From: Clostridium thermopalmarium DSM 5974
GTDB taxonomy: Bacteria > Bacillota > Clostridia > Clostridiales > Clostridiaceae
Direction: 5' to 3'
NCBI RefSeq assembly: GCF_002995795.1
Contig: NZ_PVXN01000031.1
Location: forward strand, 62,001-126,000
DNA: 64,000 nt
Part shown: one piece after another, positions 45,301 through 54,856 of the stretch
Position numbering within the stretch: the first letter of the stretch is position 1
Layout: every line of letters starts with the position of its first letter
Notes under the pieces: generated by a model
What the model saw: the letters and a program-made list of their open reading frames with translations, nothing else
Databases searched by the model: none
What the model was told of the DNA's origin: nothing
Program-made: the position numbers and the translations under genes

Positions 45301-47336
45301 CATTGCTAAATGATAAAGAAGTTTTAAATGGAAGATATACTTATGCTATAGTATTAAATTATATTCATAGAAATTATTACGAAGCAGCAAGGTATATATA
45401 CTTAGGAGATAAAGAAGCAAAAGTGTTAAAAGGAACATTAATACAAGTATTCTATTATTTTTATGCTGCACTTACTATATCCGCAGTTATAGATAAAGAG
45501 AATTTTGAAAATAAAAAATATTATATTAAAAAACTAAAAGAATATAATAGGATTATAAAAAAGTGGGCCCAAAATTGTCCAACCAATTATCTTAGTTACT
45601 ATTTAATTGTCCAAGCAGAGACATATAGGATTGAATCTAAGTATGATAAAGCAGAAGCATTTTATGATAAGGCAATTAAAGTGTCTATAGAAAATCAGTT
45701 GTTTCATAATGCTGCTCTGGCTAACGAGTTGGCAGGAGAGCATTATAAGTCAAAAGGAAGCAAAAATTTATACAAAAGCTATATTATTTCTTCCTATGAT
45801 TTTTATAAAAAGTGGGGAGCAATAATGAAATTAAGGCAATTAGAAGAAAAGTATGGAGAGTTTTTTCAAAAGTTAGATGACAAATGGCCATTTGTATATA
45901 ATGAAAATAGAGAATATGATGAGAAAGAAAGTACATTTTATGAATCAGGTATAAAAAATTCTTATGATATGATGGCGGCTATAAGAGCATCACAGGCTAT
46001 ATCAAGTGAAATTGTTTTGGAAAATTTACTGAAAAAACTAATGAAAATTTTAATAGAAACTACAGGAGCAATATGGGGATGTCTAATTTTAAATAAAAAT
46101 GAAGAATTGTTAGTGCACATAGAGGGAAGTGTAGATAAAATAAATTCACTGTTCTCAAAACCTGTTAGTATGGATAAATATCATATGGTTCCTAGACATG
46201 TTGTCAATTATGTGGCTTCTACAAAACAAAGTGTAGTTTTAAAGAATGCTTATAATGAAGAAATGTTCGCTCAAGATTCTTATATTTCTAGAAACAAAGT
46301 TAAATCACTACTTTGTGCTCCTATAATAAAAAAAGGAGAACTCATAGGAATAATCTATTTAGATAATAGACTTGCATCTAGGGTTTTCAGTGAGGAAAAA
46401 TTAACTATAGTAAACCTTTTAGCTCTTCAAGGAGCAATCTCAATACAAAATGCATATATGTATGAAAAAATAAATGAGTTAAATAAAGGACTTGAGAAAA
46501 CAGTAGAGGAAAGAACAAAGTCATTAAATGAGAGCATTAAATACGAAGAGATGAGAACAGAATTTTTTGCAAATCTATCTCATGAGCTTAGAACCCCTCT
46601 AAATGTAATTTTTGGAGGACATCAAATGATGGATGTGCTTTTAAAGGAAAACTTACCTTTAAAAAATGGTGACAAAATAGAAAAGTATATGGGTATCATA
46701 AAACAGAACTGCTATAGACTCGTTAGATTAATCAATAACTTGATAGACATTACAAAGATTGATTCGGGGTATTTTCAAGTTGATCTAGTTAATGCGGATA
46801 TAGTTAATGTAGTCGAATCTATTACCTTATCTGTAGCTGAGTATATCGAGAGCAAAGGAATTGAGCTTATATTTGATACATTTGTAGAAGAAAAAATAAT
46901 AGCTTGTGACCCAGATAAAATAGAAAGGATAATTTTAAATTTATTGTCTAATGCTATAAAATTCACCAATAAAGGTGGACATATAAAGGTAACTATGTAT
47001 GAGAAAGAAGATAATATAGTAATTTCTGTAAAAGATGATGGAATAGGAATTCCAGAAGAAAAGCAGGAAGCAATTTTTGAAAGGTTTAATCAAGTAGATA
47101 AGTCCCTTTCTAGAAATAGAGAAGGAAGTGGAATCGGATTATCGATAGTGAAAGCTTTAGTAGAAATGCATAATGGAACTATATCCCTAAACAGCAGTTT
47201 GGGAAATGGAAGTGAATTTATAATTGAACTGCCTTGCAGAATTTCGGATAAGGATATAGACACATCCAATTTTGAGAAGGGAGAGTCTAATAATATAGAG
47301 AGAATAATGATTGAGTTTTCGGATATATATTCATAA
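42324..47336 (+). CDS. Giant pseudokinase/ATPase/GAF/histidine kinase
   Basis: 1670 residues. Order: remnant Ser/Thr kinase C-lobe (about 30-190), AAA-type predicted ATPase with Walker A GSEGMGKTT (238-246) and Walker B VVMFWDDLQWAD, a long helical repeat region (about 660-1180, TPR-like), a GAF domain (about 1230-1390), then HisKA with phosphoacceptor H1420 (FFANLSHELRTPLNV) and HATPase_c (NLLSNAIKFT, DDGIGIP, GSGIGLSIV). The kinase lacks its N-lobe, its catalytic loop reads YGYVNPKN where relatives have HKDINPSN, and DFG is DFE (69-71), so it should be inactive. No response regulator is adjacent. It likely relays an unknown cytoplasmic signal. Confidence 0.92.
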   Translation: MEIDNDMDNISLEDIILMEKSLELEKFLKIALEVVDEIEEYNKKNVIYGYVNPKNIIIYKNMNKVKLLDFEHIDNDISYNILYMSPEQIGKIGNEVDYRTDFYSFGVTLYRAITGIVPIKGNNEMELTYSLVAKNPIPPHLMNPNIPVVVSKIIMKLLSKDPEDRYKSSYGIRSDLSKCCISLLDKGYIEEFNICENDISDKFKFTNKIYGRDKEIEEIMNKYFRACNGELQVVYLTGSEGMGKTTIIKEIRSRVIKEGGTFVSGKCDKYSTSPYAPLIQSTRELVIKLLMASKERLKEIKKKILEAVGDNGQIIIDVIPEVEYIIGKQPPIEFVSHSELENKFNRVFGKFFKSLLCKEYPVVMFWDDLQWADAATINAISMHGFDKENKYLLIIGSFREEEDGRNIHLQSILNENANSINITNIRLNPLDKKSIKDLVCDTLYCSKERTTELTKLISLRTGGNPLFIKMLLDTLHSEGILKFNYEINQWTWDIDSVKSVGIYNSVLDLIIKKIEKLPNKTQEILQIASCIGIEFELGILGKIMNKTLNEIYSCIMPAIKEGIIVSEINYIKSYYLEHKNSYIYRFAHNQIHRQIYNHINKEIKMQYHYMIGTTLQNSGDEKRIFQIVSQLNRAFKLIIKKEDIHNLIKLNLIAGKKAKKSAAHEVALKYFRIGYKLLKEDSWITNYSLAYDISSELAESEYMNRNVQRADRLIKVILEHAKTNMEIARVYNMKIHVDIYFGKYKEAVETGIEGLRLFGVKIPKRIHWFKIFIEAVKVYWNLKGKNIYSIFKKDLIDKRCINQVEIKKLLSNIRIATFLSNKKLFFLTVLKETNIVLKYGSLKNRYFTNIGYGIFLSLIGRYKKSLKFGLMDLEACKNDKHALSNSLMGFSGFILPWTEKFETVLEYLEKAYNTCIESGEILLSVCTASNIVAISYIKGDELGHLYETIKKYIKTTNKSRNQINRQIFLIKNIIEDLMGETCHVMNCKPYNDSLLNDKEVLNGRYTYAIVLNYIHRNYYEAARYIYLGDKEAKVLKGTLIQVFYYFYAALTISAVIDKENFENKKYYIKKLKEYNRIIKKWAQNCPTNYLSYYLIVQAETYRIESKYDKAEAFYDKAIKVSIENQLFHNAALANELAGEHYKSKGSKNLYKSYIISSYDFYKKWGAIMKLRQLEEKYGEFFQKLDDKWPFVYNENREYDEKESTFYESGIKNSYDMMAAIRASQAISSEIVLENLLKKLMKILIETTGAIWGCLILNKNEELLVHIEGSVDKINSLFSKPVSMDKYHMVPRHVVNYVASTKQSVVLKNAYNEEMFAQDSYISRNKVKSLLCAPIIKKGELIGIIYLDNRLASRVFSEEKLTIVNLLALQGAISIQNAYMYEKINELNKGLEKTVEERTKSLNESIKYEEMRTEFFANLSHELRTPLNVIFGGHQMMDVLLKENLPLKNGDKIEKYMGIIKQNCYRLVRLINNLIDITKIDSGYFQVDLVNADIVNVVESITLSVAEYIESKGIELIFDTFVEEKIIACDPDKIERIILNLLSNAIKFTNKGGHIKVTMYEKEDNIVISVKDDGIGIPEEKQEAIFERFNQVDKSLSRNREGSGIGLSIVKALVEMHNGTISLNSSLGNGSEFIIELPCRISDKDIDTSNFEKGESNNIERIMIEFSDIYS

Positions 47337-47398
47337 TTAAAGACATCCATGGCATAAATTATATAGAATAGTATTTCTATATTAAGAAGGTGCCAAGG

Positions 47399-47737
47399 AT
47401 GTTTCTTTTTATATCAAATATTATATATAGTTTTTTAATAGCTTTTGGAGTGATTTTTGGTGCAAGCTCCTTTGCAGGTTTTGGAGCCCTAATAAATAAC
47501 CACCCTCCTTTAAAGACAATGATAGACTTAGCAAATTCTATAAAAATATGGGCAGTAGCTACAGCACTTGGGGGGACCTTTTCATCCTTTGAATTATTTG
47601 AAGAAGGAATTTTCAAAAGAGAGTTTGGTTCATTATGTAAGCAGATTGTATACATATTGGCAGCTTTAATAGGAGCCAATTTAGGATTAAGATTTATTAA
47701 ATTAATTCAAAAGTGCGGTGAACTATGGCTAAAGTAG
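47399..47737 (+). CDS. ytrH: Sporulation membrane protein YtrH
   Basis: 112 residues with three membrane segments, matching Bacillus YtrH, a mother-cell protein needed for normal spore formation. The segment NHPPLKTMIDLANSIKIWAV followed by ATALGGTF is characteristic. AGAAGG lies 8 bases before the ATG at 47399, so this start is preferred over a GTG at 47390. It overlaps ytrI by 13 bases, the same gene order as in Bacillus. Confidence 0.87.
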   Translation: MFLFISNIIYSFLIAFGVIFGASSFAGFGALINNHPPLKTMIDLANSIKIWAVATALGGTFSSFELFEEGIFKREFGSLCKQIVYILAALIGANLGLRFIKLIQKCGELWLK

Positions 47738-48195
47738 AAGATAAATCAAAATATTTTACTTTTTTTTCATTAGGATTATTTTTAGGAGTTATTTTAGGAG
47801 TTGTATTTATAAATCTTCTTGTAAGCTATAGAATAGATAGCTATATAAAAGAAATTAAGTATTTAAAAACTACAATAGATGAAGAGAAGGCAAGACTTGA
47901 AAAGCTTGAGGAGGCTATAGATAAAAAGAAGCCATTAGTAAAGGAAATAAATGTTGAACTAAGTTTTCCAGAAAATGAACAAGATGATATAGTGAAGATA
48001 GCTCTTCAAAAACATATAAAAGAAAAATTTGATGGAATTATAGGAAAGGATGTTGATAAGATAGATGGGGATATATTATGCCAGATGCTTGATAAGAGAA
48101 TTATGAAACTAGATGGAAAGGAATATCAGTTAAAGATAGAAAAAATTATAATATCTCAAGAAATAAAATTTTGGATAGAAGTCAGAGTAATATAA
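47725..48195 (+). CDS. ytrI: Sporulation membrane protein YtrI
   Basis: 156 residues: one membrane anchor (about 10-32, FTFFSLGLFLGVILGVVFIN), a coiled coil (about 40-70) and a soluble C-terminal domain. Layout and position after ytrH match YtrI, which is co-expressed with YtrH in the mother cell under sigma-E in Bacillus. The ATG lies inside the end of ytrH, so translation is coupled. Confidence 0.8.
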   Translation: MAKVEDKSKYFTFFSLGLFLGVILGVVFINLLVSYRIDSYIKEIKYLKTTIDEEKARLEKLEEAIDKKKPLVKEINVELSFPENEQDDIVKIALQKHIKEKFDGIIGKDVDKIDGDILCQMLDKRIMKLDGKEYQLKIEKIIISQEIKFWIEVRVI

Positions 48196-48267
48196 TAAAA
48201 ACGCTAAGGTATTTTTTAGGTTAGAGGTCTTTAAAAAGGCTGCGGGGAAGGATTAAATAGCTGTTTA

Positions 48268-48330
48268 AAAGTTAAATGTTAGAAGGCCAGAGATTTTTTA
48301 AATTGAATCTAACTTCTAACATCTAACAGT
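48268..48330. terminator. Inverted repeat between ytrI and the aminotransferase
   Basis: TTAAATGTTAGAAG (48272-48285) pairs with CTTCTAACATCTAA (48313-48326), one mismatch; ATTTTTTA lies in the loop. Probably bidirectional. Confidence 0.6.
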
Positions 48331-48338
48331 GTTTATTA

Positions 48339-49685
48339 TTACGAGTTTTCCGGCTTAAAATAAAGTTCAGAAGTTATGTTTTTATATTTTTCAATATATC
48401 TTTTTCTATTAGTTACTATTTTATTAAGAAGGGATATTAATACATCGATTTCACGTTTAGTGTTGTACATTCCAAAGCTTATTCTTACCATTCCAGGTTC
48501 ATGACTTCCTGTTCTAATTCTTTCTTCAATCTGCTTTTTAGACATTTTTAAAAGCTTTTGAACATATGGCTGCGCGCAAAAACATCCATTTCTAACAGCT
48601 ATTCCTCCTTCATAAGATAGAATCTTTGCTACTATTTCGTGGTTAATGCCTTCTATGTTAAAAGCTATAGTTCCTATACGATCATTAAGATTTGTACCAT
48701 CACAGTAAATTTTTATATGAGGGATTTTACTCATAGCTTTGAGAGCATATCGGGTTAAGGTATTTTCATACTTTTCTATATTCTCCATGCCAAGATAAGA
48801 TAAAGTCTCAATAGCAGATGCGAGAGCTACTACCCCAACTACGTTAGGAGAGCCAGATTCATCTTTATGAGGAGTATCAAACCATTTTATATAATCATGA
48901 GTTACAATGTCTACAGTTCCTCCACCTGGATAATCAGGGGGAACATCTTTAAAGTCTTCTTTAGGTCCTATTAAAACTCCTATTCCAAAAGGAGCATACA
49001 TTTTATGGGCAGAAAAAGCTAAATAATCTATGTGTTCTTCAGAATTCATAGGTTTCATATCAACTGGAGAATGAGGAACTAATTGAGCTCCATCCACTAA
49101 AACTTTGGCTCCATATCTATGAGCAAGTTTTGCAACTTCATGAATTGGATTTTTATATCCAGTAATATTTGAGGCTCCAGTAAGGGTAACCAATGCAACT
49201 TTTCCGCTATACATTTCTAATTTTTCTTTTAAATCTTTAAGAGAAAGTCTTCCACATTCATCAACAGTAACATAGTCTATATTATATTTTCGCCATGGCA
49301 AGTCATTAGAGTGATGTTCCATATCCGTAGATAAAACTATATAATCTTTATATTTTTTATATAATATATTAGATAATTTATTTATTGCTTCAGTGGTATT
49401 TTTTACAAATATTACTGTATTATATTTTGGATCAGCAGACACAAACTTTGCAACAATGTTTCTACTATCTTCATATAATTTAGTAGATAACTGAGATTTA
49501 TATCCAAAACCCCTATGAACAGATGAGTATAGAGGAAGAAATCTTAAGATTTCTTGTACTACAGTAATAAGGGCAGGTGTTGTAGCCGCATTATCAAAAT
49601 TTATGGCTTGACCATATTTTCCGTTAATCAATGGAACTCTAGTATTTGTGCCTACTACTAAATTTCTATACAAGGTAGAATTCAT
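48339..49685 (-). CDS. Class V aminotransferase (cysteine desulfurase-like)
   Basis: 448 residues of the NifS/SufS/selenocysteine lyase group of PLP enzymes. The PLP lysine is in SAHKMYAPFG, the substrate histidines in STDMEHHSND, and a cysteine in VRNGCFCAQPYV sits where SufS-like enzymes hold the active-site Cys. FDNAATTPA near the start is typical. The ATG at 49685 follows GGGGTGTG; a TTG at 49700 would overlap that site. No SufU or IscU scaffold gene is near, so it may be a cysteine lyase/desulfurase of unknown partner rather than the housekeeping Fe-S enzyme. Confidence 0.88.
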   Translation of the reverse strand: MNSTLYRNLVVGTNTRVPLINGKYGQAINFDNAATTPALITVVQEILRFLPLYSSVHRGFGYKSQLSTKLYEDSRNIVAKFVSADPKYNTVIFVKNTTEAINKLSNILYKKYKDYIVLSTDMEHHSNDLPWRKYNIDYVTVDECGRLSLKDLKEKLEMYSGKVALVTLTGASNITGYKNPIHEVAKLAHRYGAKVLVDGAQLVPHSPVDMKPMNSEEHIDYLAFSAHKMYAPFGIGVLIGPKEDFKDVPPDYPGGGTVDIVTHDYIKWFDTPHKDESGSPNVVGVVALASAIETLSYLGMENIEKYENTLTRYALKAMSKIPHIKIYCDGTNLNDRIGTIAFNIEGINHEIVAKILSYEGGIAVRNGCFCAQPYVQKLLKMSKKQIEERIRTGSHEPGMVRISFGMYNTKREIDVLISLLNKIVTNRKRYIEKYKNITSELYFKPENS

Positions 49686-49803
49686 ATAATCACACCCCAA
49701 ATATTAATCTTAGTAATAGTTTATTAATATAATAGTAAAAAGGTGTTATAAATATATGAAATACTAGCAACATAAATTTTAGTAATTTCTTTTTGTAAAT
49801 AAG

Positions 49804-49832
49804 TTGATAATACATATTGTATAAGATATGAT
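49804..49832 (+). promoter_or_regulatory. Putative promoter of the clpE-like gene
   Basis: TTGATA, 17 bases, TATGAT, 56 bases before the start. No CtsR heptad repeat (GGTCAAA pair) was seen. Confidence 0.5.
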
Positions 49833-49887
49833 ATACTGTAATTATAAAAAACGCTGACTAATATAAAGAAATACGGAGATGATTTAT

Positions 49888-52167
49888 ATGCAGATGTGTT
49901 CAATTTGTAAAAAAAATATAGCTACTATATTTACAGCCAAAATTGAAGATGGAAAATCTAAAATGGTAGGAGTATGTCTGGAGTGCGCAAAGAAGATGGG
50001 TATTCCTATTATGGATCAACTTATGAAGCAAGTTGGTGTAAATCCAGAGGATGTAGAAAATTTAGCTGAACAAGTTAATAATATGCTTCAAGATTCAAAT
50101 ATTGATGAATTAGGAGACAGTAATTTTTTTACTAATTTTTTAAATGGAATTTTCCCAATAGGTAATGACGAAGAAAGAGAAGAAAAAGAGGATCCGCTAA
50201 AGGAAGACAATTTTAAGACGGAAGAAAAGTCAAATGTTAAAACTAAAAACAGTCCATTTAGAAAAAAGAGAAAATACTTAGATATGTATGGTACAAATCT
50301 AACTAAGAAAGCTAAAGATAAAAAGGTAGATAGAGTTATTGGAAGAAATAGAGAGATTGATAGGGTTATACAAATCCTTAATAGAAGAACTAAAAATAAT
50401 CCTATATTGATAGGAGAACCAGGAGTAGGTAAAACAGCTATTGCAGAAGGATTAGCTGTAAGAATTGCAGAAAAAGAGGTACCTCCAAAATTATTGGATA
50501 CTGAAATATATCTTCTTGATTTAACAGCAGTTGTGGCAGGTACTCAATTCAGAGGCCAATTTGAGGGAAGAATGAAGTCTATAATAGATGAAGCTAAAAA
50601 GAATGGAAATATAATTCTAGTAATAGATGAAGTACACAACATAATTGGAGCAGGAGAGGCTCAAGGGGGAGCTATGAATGCAGCTAATATCTTAAAACCT
50701 GCTCTTGCAAGAGGAGAAATACAGGTAATAGGAGCAACTACCTTAGAAGAATATAGAAAGCATATAGAAAAAGACTCTGCTCTAGAGAGAAGATTTCAAC
50801 CTGTTTTAGTTGAGGAGCCTACAGTAGAGGAAACCATAGAAATACTAAAAGGTATCAAAAATTATTATGAGGAGTACCATGAAGTTCAAATATCTGATGA
50901 AGTTATTGAAGCTGCTGCAAAATTATCAGAGAAATATATAAATGATAGATTTCTTCCTGATAAAGCCATAGATGTAATTGATGAGGCAAGTTCTAGAGCT
51001 AATCTAAAGAATAAGGGGCTTGTAGAACTAAAAGCTTTGGAAGAAGAATTAAAGGAGGTTCAGGCTAAAAAGCAGGAAGCTGCAGACAAGGATGATTATG
51101 CAAAAGCAGCAGAATATAAAGTTGAAGAATGTAGAATTCAAAATAGAATAGATGAAATTGAAAAGTCATGTAAGAATGTAAAACTTACAGTTGAGGATAT
51201 TGCTTTTGTAATAGAAGCGTGGACCAAGATTCCTGTTCAAAGGATAACGGAAGAAGAGGGAGAAAAACTTCTAAATTTAGAGGAGAGACTTCATAAAAGA
51301 GTTATAGGACAACACGAAGCTATAGTCAGCCTATCTAGGGCAATACGTAGAAATAGGCTTGGCTTTAGAAAGAAGAAAAAACCATCTTCATTTATATTTG
51401 TAGGACCTACTGGGGTAGGAAAGACAGAACTTGTCAAGGCTCTTGCTTGTGAGCTTTTTGGAAGTGAAGAGGCATTGATTAGAATAGATATGTCTGAATA
51501 TATGGAAAAACATACTGTTTCTAAATTAATAGGAGCTCCTCCAGGATACGTAGGATATGATGAGGGAGGCCAGTTAACTGAAAGAGTAAGAAGGAGACCT
51601 TACTCTGTAATTCTGTTAGATGAAATTGAAAAGGCTCATCCAGATGTGTTTAATATGCTTCTTCAAATTCTTGAAGATGGAAGATTAACAGACAGTCAAG
51701 GAAGAACTGTATCTTTTGAAAATACAGTTATAATAATGACATCAAATGCAGGAACTCACTTTAAATCTGACGGTATTGGATTTGGTAAAGATGGATATAC
51801 TGCTTTAGAAAGTAGGGTAAAAGAAGCTTTAAAGGAAGTCTTTAGGCCAGAATTCCTGAATAGAGTAGACGATACAATAGTATTTAAATCTTTAACTAAG
51901 GAAGAACTTTATAAGATAATTGATCTAATGCTTAAAGAAGTAAAAGATGAAGTTAAAGAGAAAAATATAACATTAGAGATATCTGATGAGGTTAAAGATT
52001 TCATATTAGAAGAAGGATATGATAAGAAGTATGGTGCTAGGCCATTAAGAAGAGTTATTCAAAGATATATTGAAGATGAAATTGCAGAACAATACCTTCA
52101 AAAGAAATTTAAAGATGGAGATAACATTAAAGTGCTAATAGAAGAAGGAAAAATTAGACTAGAATAA
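49888..52167 (+). CDS. clpE: ClpE-like Clp ATPase
   Basis: 759 residues. An N-terminal zinc finger (MCSICKK ... CLECAKK, CxxC pairs at about 4-7 and 35-38) replaces the double-Clp N domain of ClpC, as in ClpE. Then come a linker, AAA-1 with GEPGVGKT, a short UVR-type middle domain ([18 protein letters not shown]) and AAA-2 with GPTGVGKT. ClpE unfolds proteins for ClpP. The ATG at 49888 is preferred because CGGAGATG is correctly spaced; 49879 is too close. ClpE is normally under CtsR, but no such operator was found and no mcsA/mcsB is adjacent. Confidence 0.9.
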   Translation: MQMCSICKKNIATIFTAKIEDGKSKMVGVCLECAKKMGIPIMDQLMKQVGVNPEDVENLAEQVNNMLQDSNIDELGDSNFFTNFLNGIFPIGNDEEREEKEDPLKEDNFKTEEKSNVKTKNSPFRKKRKYLDMYGTNLTKKAKDKKVDRVIGRNREIDRVIQILNRRTKNNPILIGEPGVGKTAIAEGLAVRIAEKEVPPKLLDTEIYLLDLTAVVAGTQFRGQFEGRMKSIIDEAKKNGNIILVIDEVHNIIGAGEAQGGAMNAANILKPALARGEIQVIGATTLEEYRKHIEKDSALERRFQPVLVEEPTVEETIEILKGIKNYYEEYHEVQISDEVIEAAAKLSEKYINDRFLPDKAIDVIDEASSRANLKNKGLVELKALEEELKEVQAKKQEAADKDDYAKAAEYKVEECRIQNRIDEIEKSCKNVKLTVEDIAFVIEAWTKIPVQRITEEEGEKLLNLEERLHKRVIGQHEAIVSLSRAIRRNRLGFRKKKKPSSFIFVGPTGVGKTELVKALACELFGSEEALIRIDMSEYMEKHTVSKLIGAPPGYVGYDEGGQLTERVRRRPYSVILLDEIEKAHPDVFNMLLQILEDGRLTDSQGRTVSFENTVIIMTSNAGTHFKSDGIGFGKDGYTALESRVKEALKEVFRPEFLNRVDDTIVFKSLTKEELYKIIDLMLKEVKDEVKEKNITLEISDEVKDFILEEGYDKKYGARPLRRVIQRYIEDEIAEQYLQKKFKDGDNIKVLIEEGKIRLE

Positions 52168-52217
52168 TAGAACTGTGGTCATATGTTAAGAGAGCATTTT
52201 ATTAAAGGATGAGATTG

Positions 52218-53015
52218 ATGAATACACATAAAAGCAAAACGGTATTAATTACTGGTGCTTCTAGTGGTATAGGATATGAACTAAGTAAAATATTTGCAGA
52301 GAATGGATATAATCTTGTGATTGTAGCTAGAAATATAGAAAGATTAAATAACTTAGCTAAAGAAATAATAGAAAGATTCAATGTAAAAGTAAAAACTATT
52401 CAAAAGAATTTGGCTTTAATAGGTGCTGCTGAAGAAATATTTGAGGAAGTTGAAAGTTCAAATATAGATATTGATATTTTGGTGAATAATGCAGGAGCTG
52501 GGGCTAATGGATTATTTCATGAGATAGATTTAAAAAGAGATATAGAAATGATTAATTTAAACATAGCTGCTTTAACTGTATTAACTAAGTTATTCTCAAG
52601 AAAGATGATAGAAAGAAAAGAAGGTAAAATACTAAATATAGCTTCTACAGGCTCATACCAACCAGGACCATATATTGCAGTATATTATGCAACAAAGGCT
52701 TATGTTTTATCTTTTTCAGAGGCTATTACAAATGAATTAAAGGATTATGGTATAAATGTAACTACGGTGTGTCCTGGTGCCACGAAGACTGAATTTTCCA
52801 GAAGAGCTGGGAAAGCTGATCTTGGTATAGCTATGGATGCTAAAATCGTAGCACAAGTTGCCTATGATGGATTAAAGAAGAATAAAAAACTTATAATTCC
52901 TGGAGCTAAAAATAAAGCAGCTGTATTTATATCTAAATTATTACCTGGAAATATTTCTGCAAAGGTGGTTAGAAAAGTTCAACAGGGGCTTACAGAAAGC
53001 TTTAAAGGAAATTAA
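52218..53015 (+). CDS. SDR family oxidoreductase (DltE/YqjQ-like)
   Basis: 265 residues. Rossmann motif VLITGASSGIGYELSKIFA, NNAGAGANG, catalytic YYATKAYVLSF and substrate-side NVTTVCPGATKTEFSRRAG are all intact. The end (SKLLPGNISAKVVRKVQQG) matches the DltE/YqjQ branch, which may act on long or lipid-like substrates near the membrane. The ATG at 52218 is preferred because AAAGGATGAG lies before it. Substrate unknown. Confidence 0.88.
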   Translation: MNTHKSKTVLITGASSGIGYELSKIFAENGYNLVIVARNIERLNNLAKEIIERFNVKVKTIQKNLALIGAAEEIFEEVESSNIDIDILVNNAGAGANGLFHEIDLKRDIEMINLNIAALTVLTKLFSRKMIERKEGKILNIASTGSYQPGPYIAVYYATKAYVLSFSEAITNELKDYGINVTTVCPGATKTEFSRRAGKADLGIAMDAKIVAQVAYDGLKKNKKLIIPGAKNKAAVFISKLLPGNISAKVVRKVQQGLTESFKGN

Positions 53016-53061
53016 ATAAAAATGGTATTAGGTTATAAAATAAACAGGGGGAAAAACAAAG

Positions 53062-53505
53062 GTGAAATGGCATATAAAAAAGTTTGATGAACTTACTTTA
53101 AATGAGTTATATAACATATTAAAGGAAAGAACAAATGTATTTGTAGTAGAACAGAATTGCCCTTATCCAGAGATTGATGGTAAGGATACTAAGTGTTTTC
53201 ATTTGTTTGCAGAAGAAAATGGTGAGATAGCTGCATATCTTAGAATTTTGCCTCCTGGAGTATCATTTCAGGAAATGGCTCTAGGAAGAGTTATAGTAAA
53301 AAAGGAGTATAGAGGATTAGGTCTTGGAAAGGAATTACTTAGAAGAGGAATTGAATTTGCCGAAAAAGAAATGAAAGAGCAAAAAATAAAGATTGCTGCT
53401 CAACAGTATCTTACAAAGTTTTATGGAAGCTTTGGATTTAAAGTAGCTTCAGAAACATATTTAGAAGATGGAATACCACATGTTAATATGATATATAAAA
53501 AATAG
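53062..53505 (+). CDS. ElaA-type GNAT N-acetyltransferase
   Basis: 147 residues matching ElaA: opening KWHIKKFDELTLNELYNILK, the characteristic RTNVFVVEQNCPYPEIDGKD, acetyl-CoA loop VKKEYRGLGLGKELLRRGIE and QQYLTKFYGSFGFK. The start is a GTG with AGGGGG 10 bases upstream. The physiological acceptor of ElaA proteins is unknown. A terminator shared with ytfJ follows. Confidence 0.9.
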   Translation: MKWHIKKFDELTLNELYNILKERTNVFVVEQNCPYPEIDGKDTKCFHLFAEENGEIAAYLRILPPGVSFQEMALGRVIVKKEYRGLGLGKELLRRGIEFAEKEMKEQKIKIAAQQYLTKFYGSFGFKVASETYLEDGIPHVNMIYKK

Positions 53506-53568
53506 TTTATATAATGCATAAGTTTAGCTTATAGGCTGAGTTTAGAAAATAAAGTTTAAATTAATTAG

Positions 53569-53606
53569 AAAAAAGTACTGGTGAAAATTTTCACCAGTAC
53601 TTTTTA
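53569..53606. terminator. Bidirectional terminator
   Basis: AAAAAGTACTGGTGAAA and its exact complement TTTCACCAGTACTTTTT form a long near-perfect palindrome between convergent genes. Confidence 0.9.
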
Positions 53607-53616
53607 AACAGATATT

Positions 53617-54162
53617 TTATTGTTTCTTTTGATAATTTTGATATTTATTTTGTTGATTATTTTGCTGACTTTGAGACATATTCTGTATTGAACTATTGTT
53701 AGACTTCATATTCATTCCTGAACTTTGTTGAGTGTTTTGACCAGAATTTTGCTGATTAGCCTGATTAGCTTGAGGCATAGCCTTTTGTAATATATTTTGT
53801 CCTGCATTTAATACAGATTGTGGAATACTATTTAATATTGATGGTGGAATATTATTCATTAGTTGTCCTAAATTACTTTTTTCATTAGTAGGAAGCATAG
53901 ATACGGTGTCCTTATCTATAACTACTACAGCATTTGTATTAACTCTAGCACCTAAACCAACACCATTAGGAACCATCTGATTTGCACCTTGAGAATTTTT
54001 ACCTGGAGTACTTCCATAGCCTAGAGTTACAGACATTACTGGAATTAAAGTTTTATCACCAACAGAAACTGGAGAGCCAAGTACTGCATCAGTTTTGGCA
54101 AAGTTTTCAATATCTGAAAAAACTGTATCTATATTTTGTGAAAAGTTTGTAATATCATCCAT
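53617..54162 (-). CDS. ytfJ: YtfJ/GerW family spore protein
   Basis: 181 residues. The conserved YtfJ core (about 1-95) has VLGSPVSVGDKTLIPVMSVT and GLGARVNTNAVVVIDKDTVS. After 100 comes a tail unusually rich in Gln, Asn and Ser. GerW in Bacillus is needed for spores to germinate with certain nutrients. GAGGAGG lies before the ATG at 54162. It follows ytfI by 13 bases on the same strand, the same pairing as in other spore formers. Confidence 0.9.
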   Translation of the reverse strand: MDDITNFSQNIDTVFSDIENFAKTDAVLGSPVSVGDKTLIPVMSVTLGYGSTPGKNSQGANQMVPNGVGLGARVNTNAVVVIDKDTVSMLPTNEKSNLGQLMNNIPPSILNSIPQSVLNAGQNILQKAMPQANQANQQNSGQNTQQSSGMNMKSNNSSIQNMSQSQQNNQQNKYQNYQKKQ

Positions 54163-54175
54163 AATTATTCCTCCT

Positions 54176-54712
54176 CTATCTGTTATGATATAAGACTTTC
54201 ATATTTGGTTTTTGATTATACTTAAATAATACTTTAATTAGATGAATAATATTTATATAAAATACAGTATCAATATAAAAATAATTTTGAAGCATACTAA
54301 AATCAGCATTATTATAAAAAATTTCTGATTTTACATAAGGAGATAGCATATTAATTGCTCCATATACCATCCCTGTAATTGATGGATCTTCAAAGCCATA
54401 AGAAGTTTCTAGTTTTTCAAAGTTAGGATGCAATTCTCTTAAAAAGTTTATTTTGTCCAAAAAACTTTTTGAAGAATTATTATTCTGTAAAGGTTTTGTC
54501 AAAATTTTGTTGTTTAATAAATAGACTTTTAAAACCATCTTCTTATGCTCTTCTTTTATTACCCCTTTTAATATGGGGCTTAACCAGAATGCTTGAAAAT
54601 GAAAATCTGGTAGTTCGGCAGAGTTAACATTGAATAAAACTTTTAAAGGCACAGTATACAATAAAAATACAATAAACAATACTATAATTATTAAAGATAA
54701 AAATAGATACAT
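54176..54712 (-). CDS. ytfI: DUF2953 membrane protein YtfI
   Basis: 178 residues with an N-terminal membrane segment (MYLFLSLIIIVLFIVFLLYT) and a second hydrophobic region near 150 (FYIDTVFYINIIHLIKVLF). Composition and position immediately upstream of ytfJ match the DUF2953/YtfI family of sporulation-linked proteins of unknown biochemical role. GGAGATGTG precedes the ATG at 54712. Confidence 0.78.
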   Translation of the reverse strand: MYLFLSLIIIVLFIVFLLYTVPLKVLFNVNSAELPDFHFQAFWLSPILKGVIKEEHKKMVLKVYLLNNKILTKPLQNNNSSKSFLDKINFLRELHPNFEKLETSYGFEDPSITGMVYGAINMLSPYVKSEIFYNNADFSMLQNYFYIDTVFYINIIHLIKVLFKYNQKPNMKVLYHNR

Positions 54713-54856
54713 ATAAACACATCTCCAGTATTTAAAGTAATGGAGTAAAATTTTTTTCAGTTATAGTATTGGTGAAGAGATGACAAAGTATTAGATGAAA
54801 TTTATTGATAAGTTTTTAAAATATAAAAGATATATAATTTTTATAAGTAATGAGAA

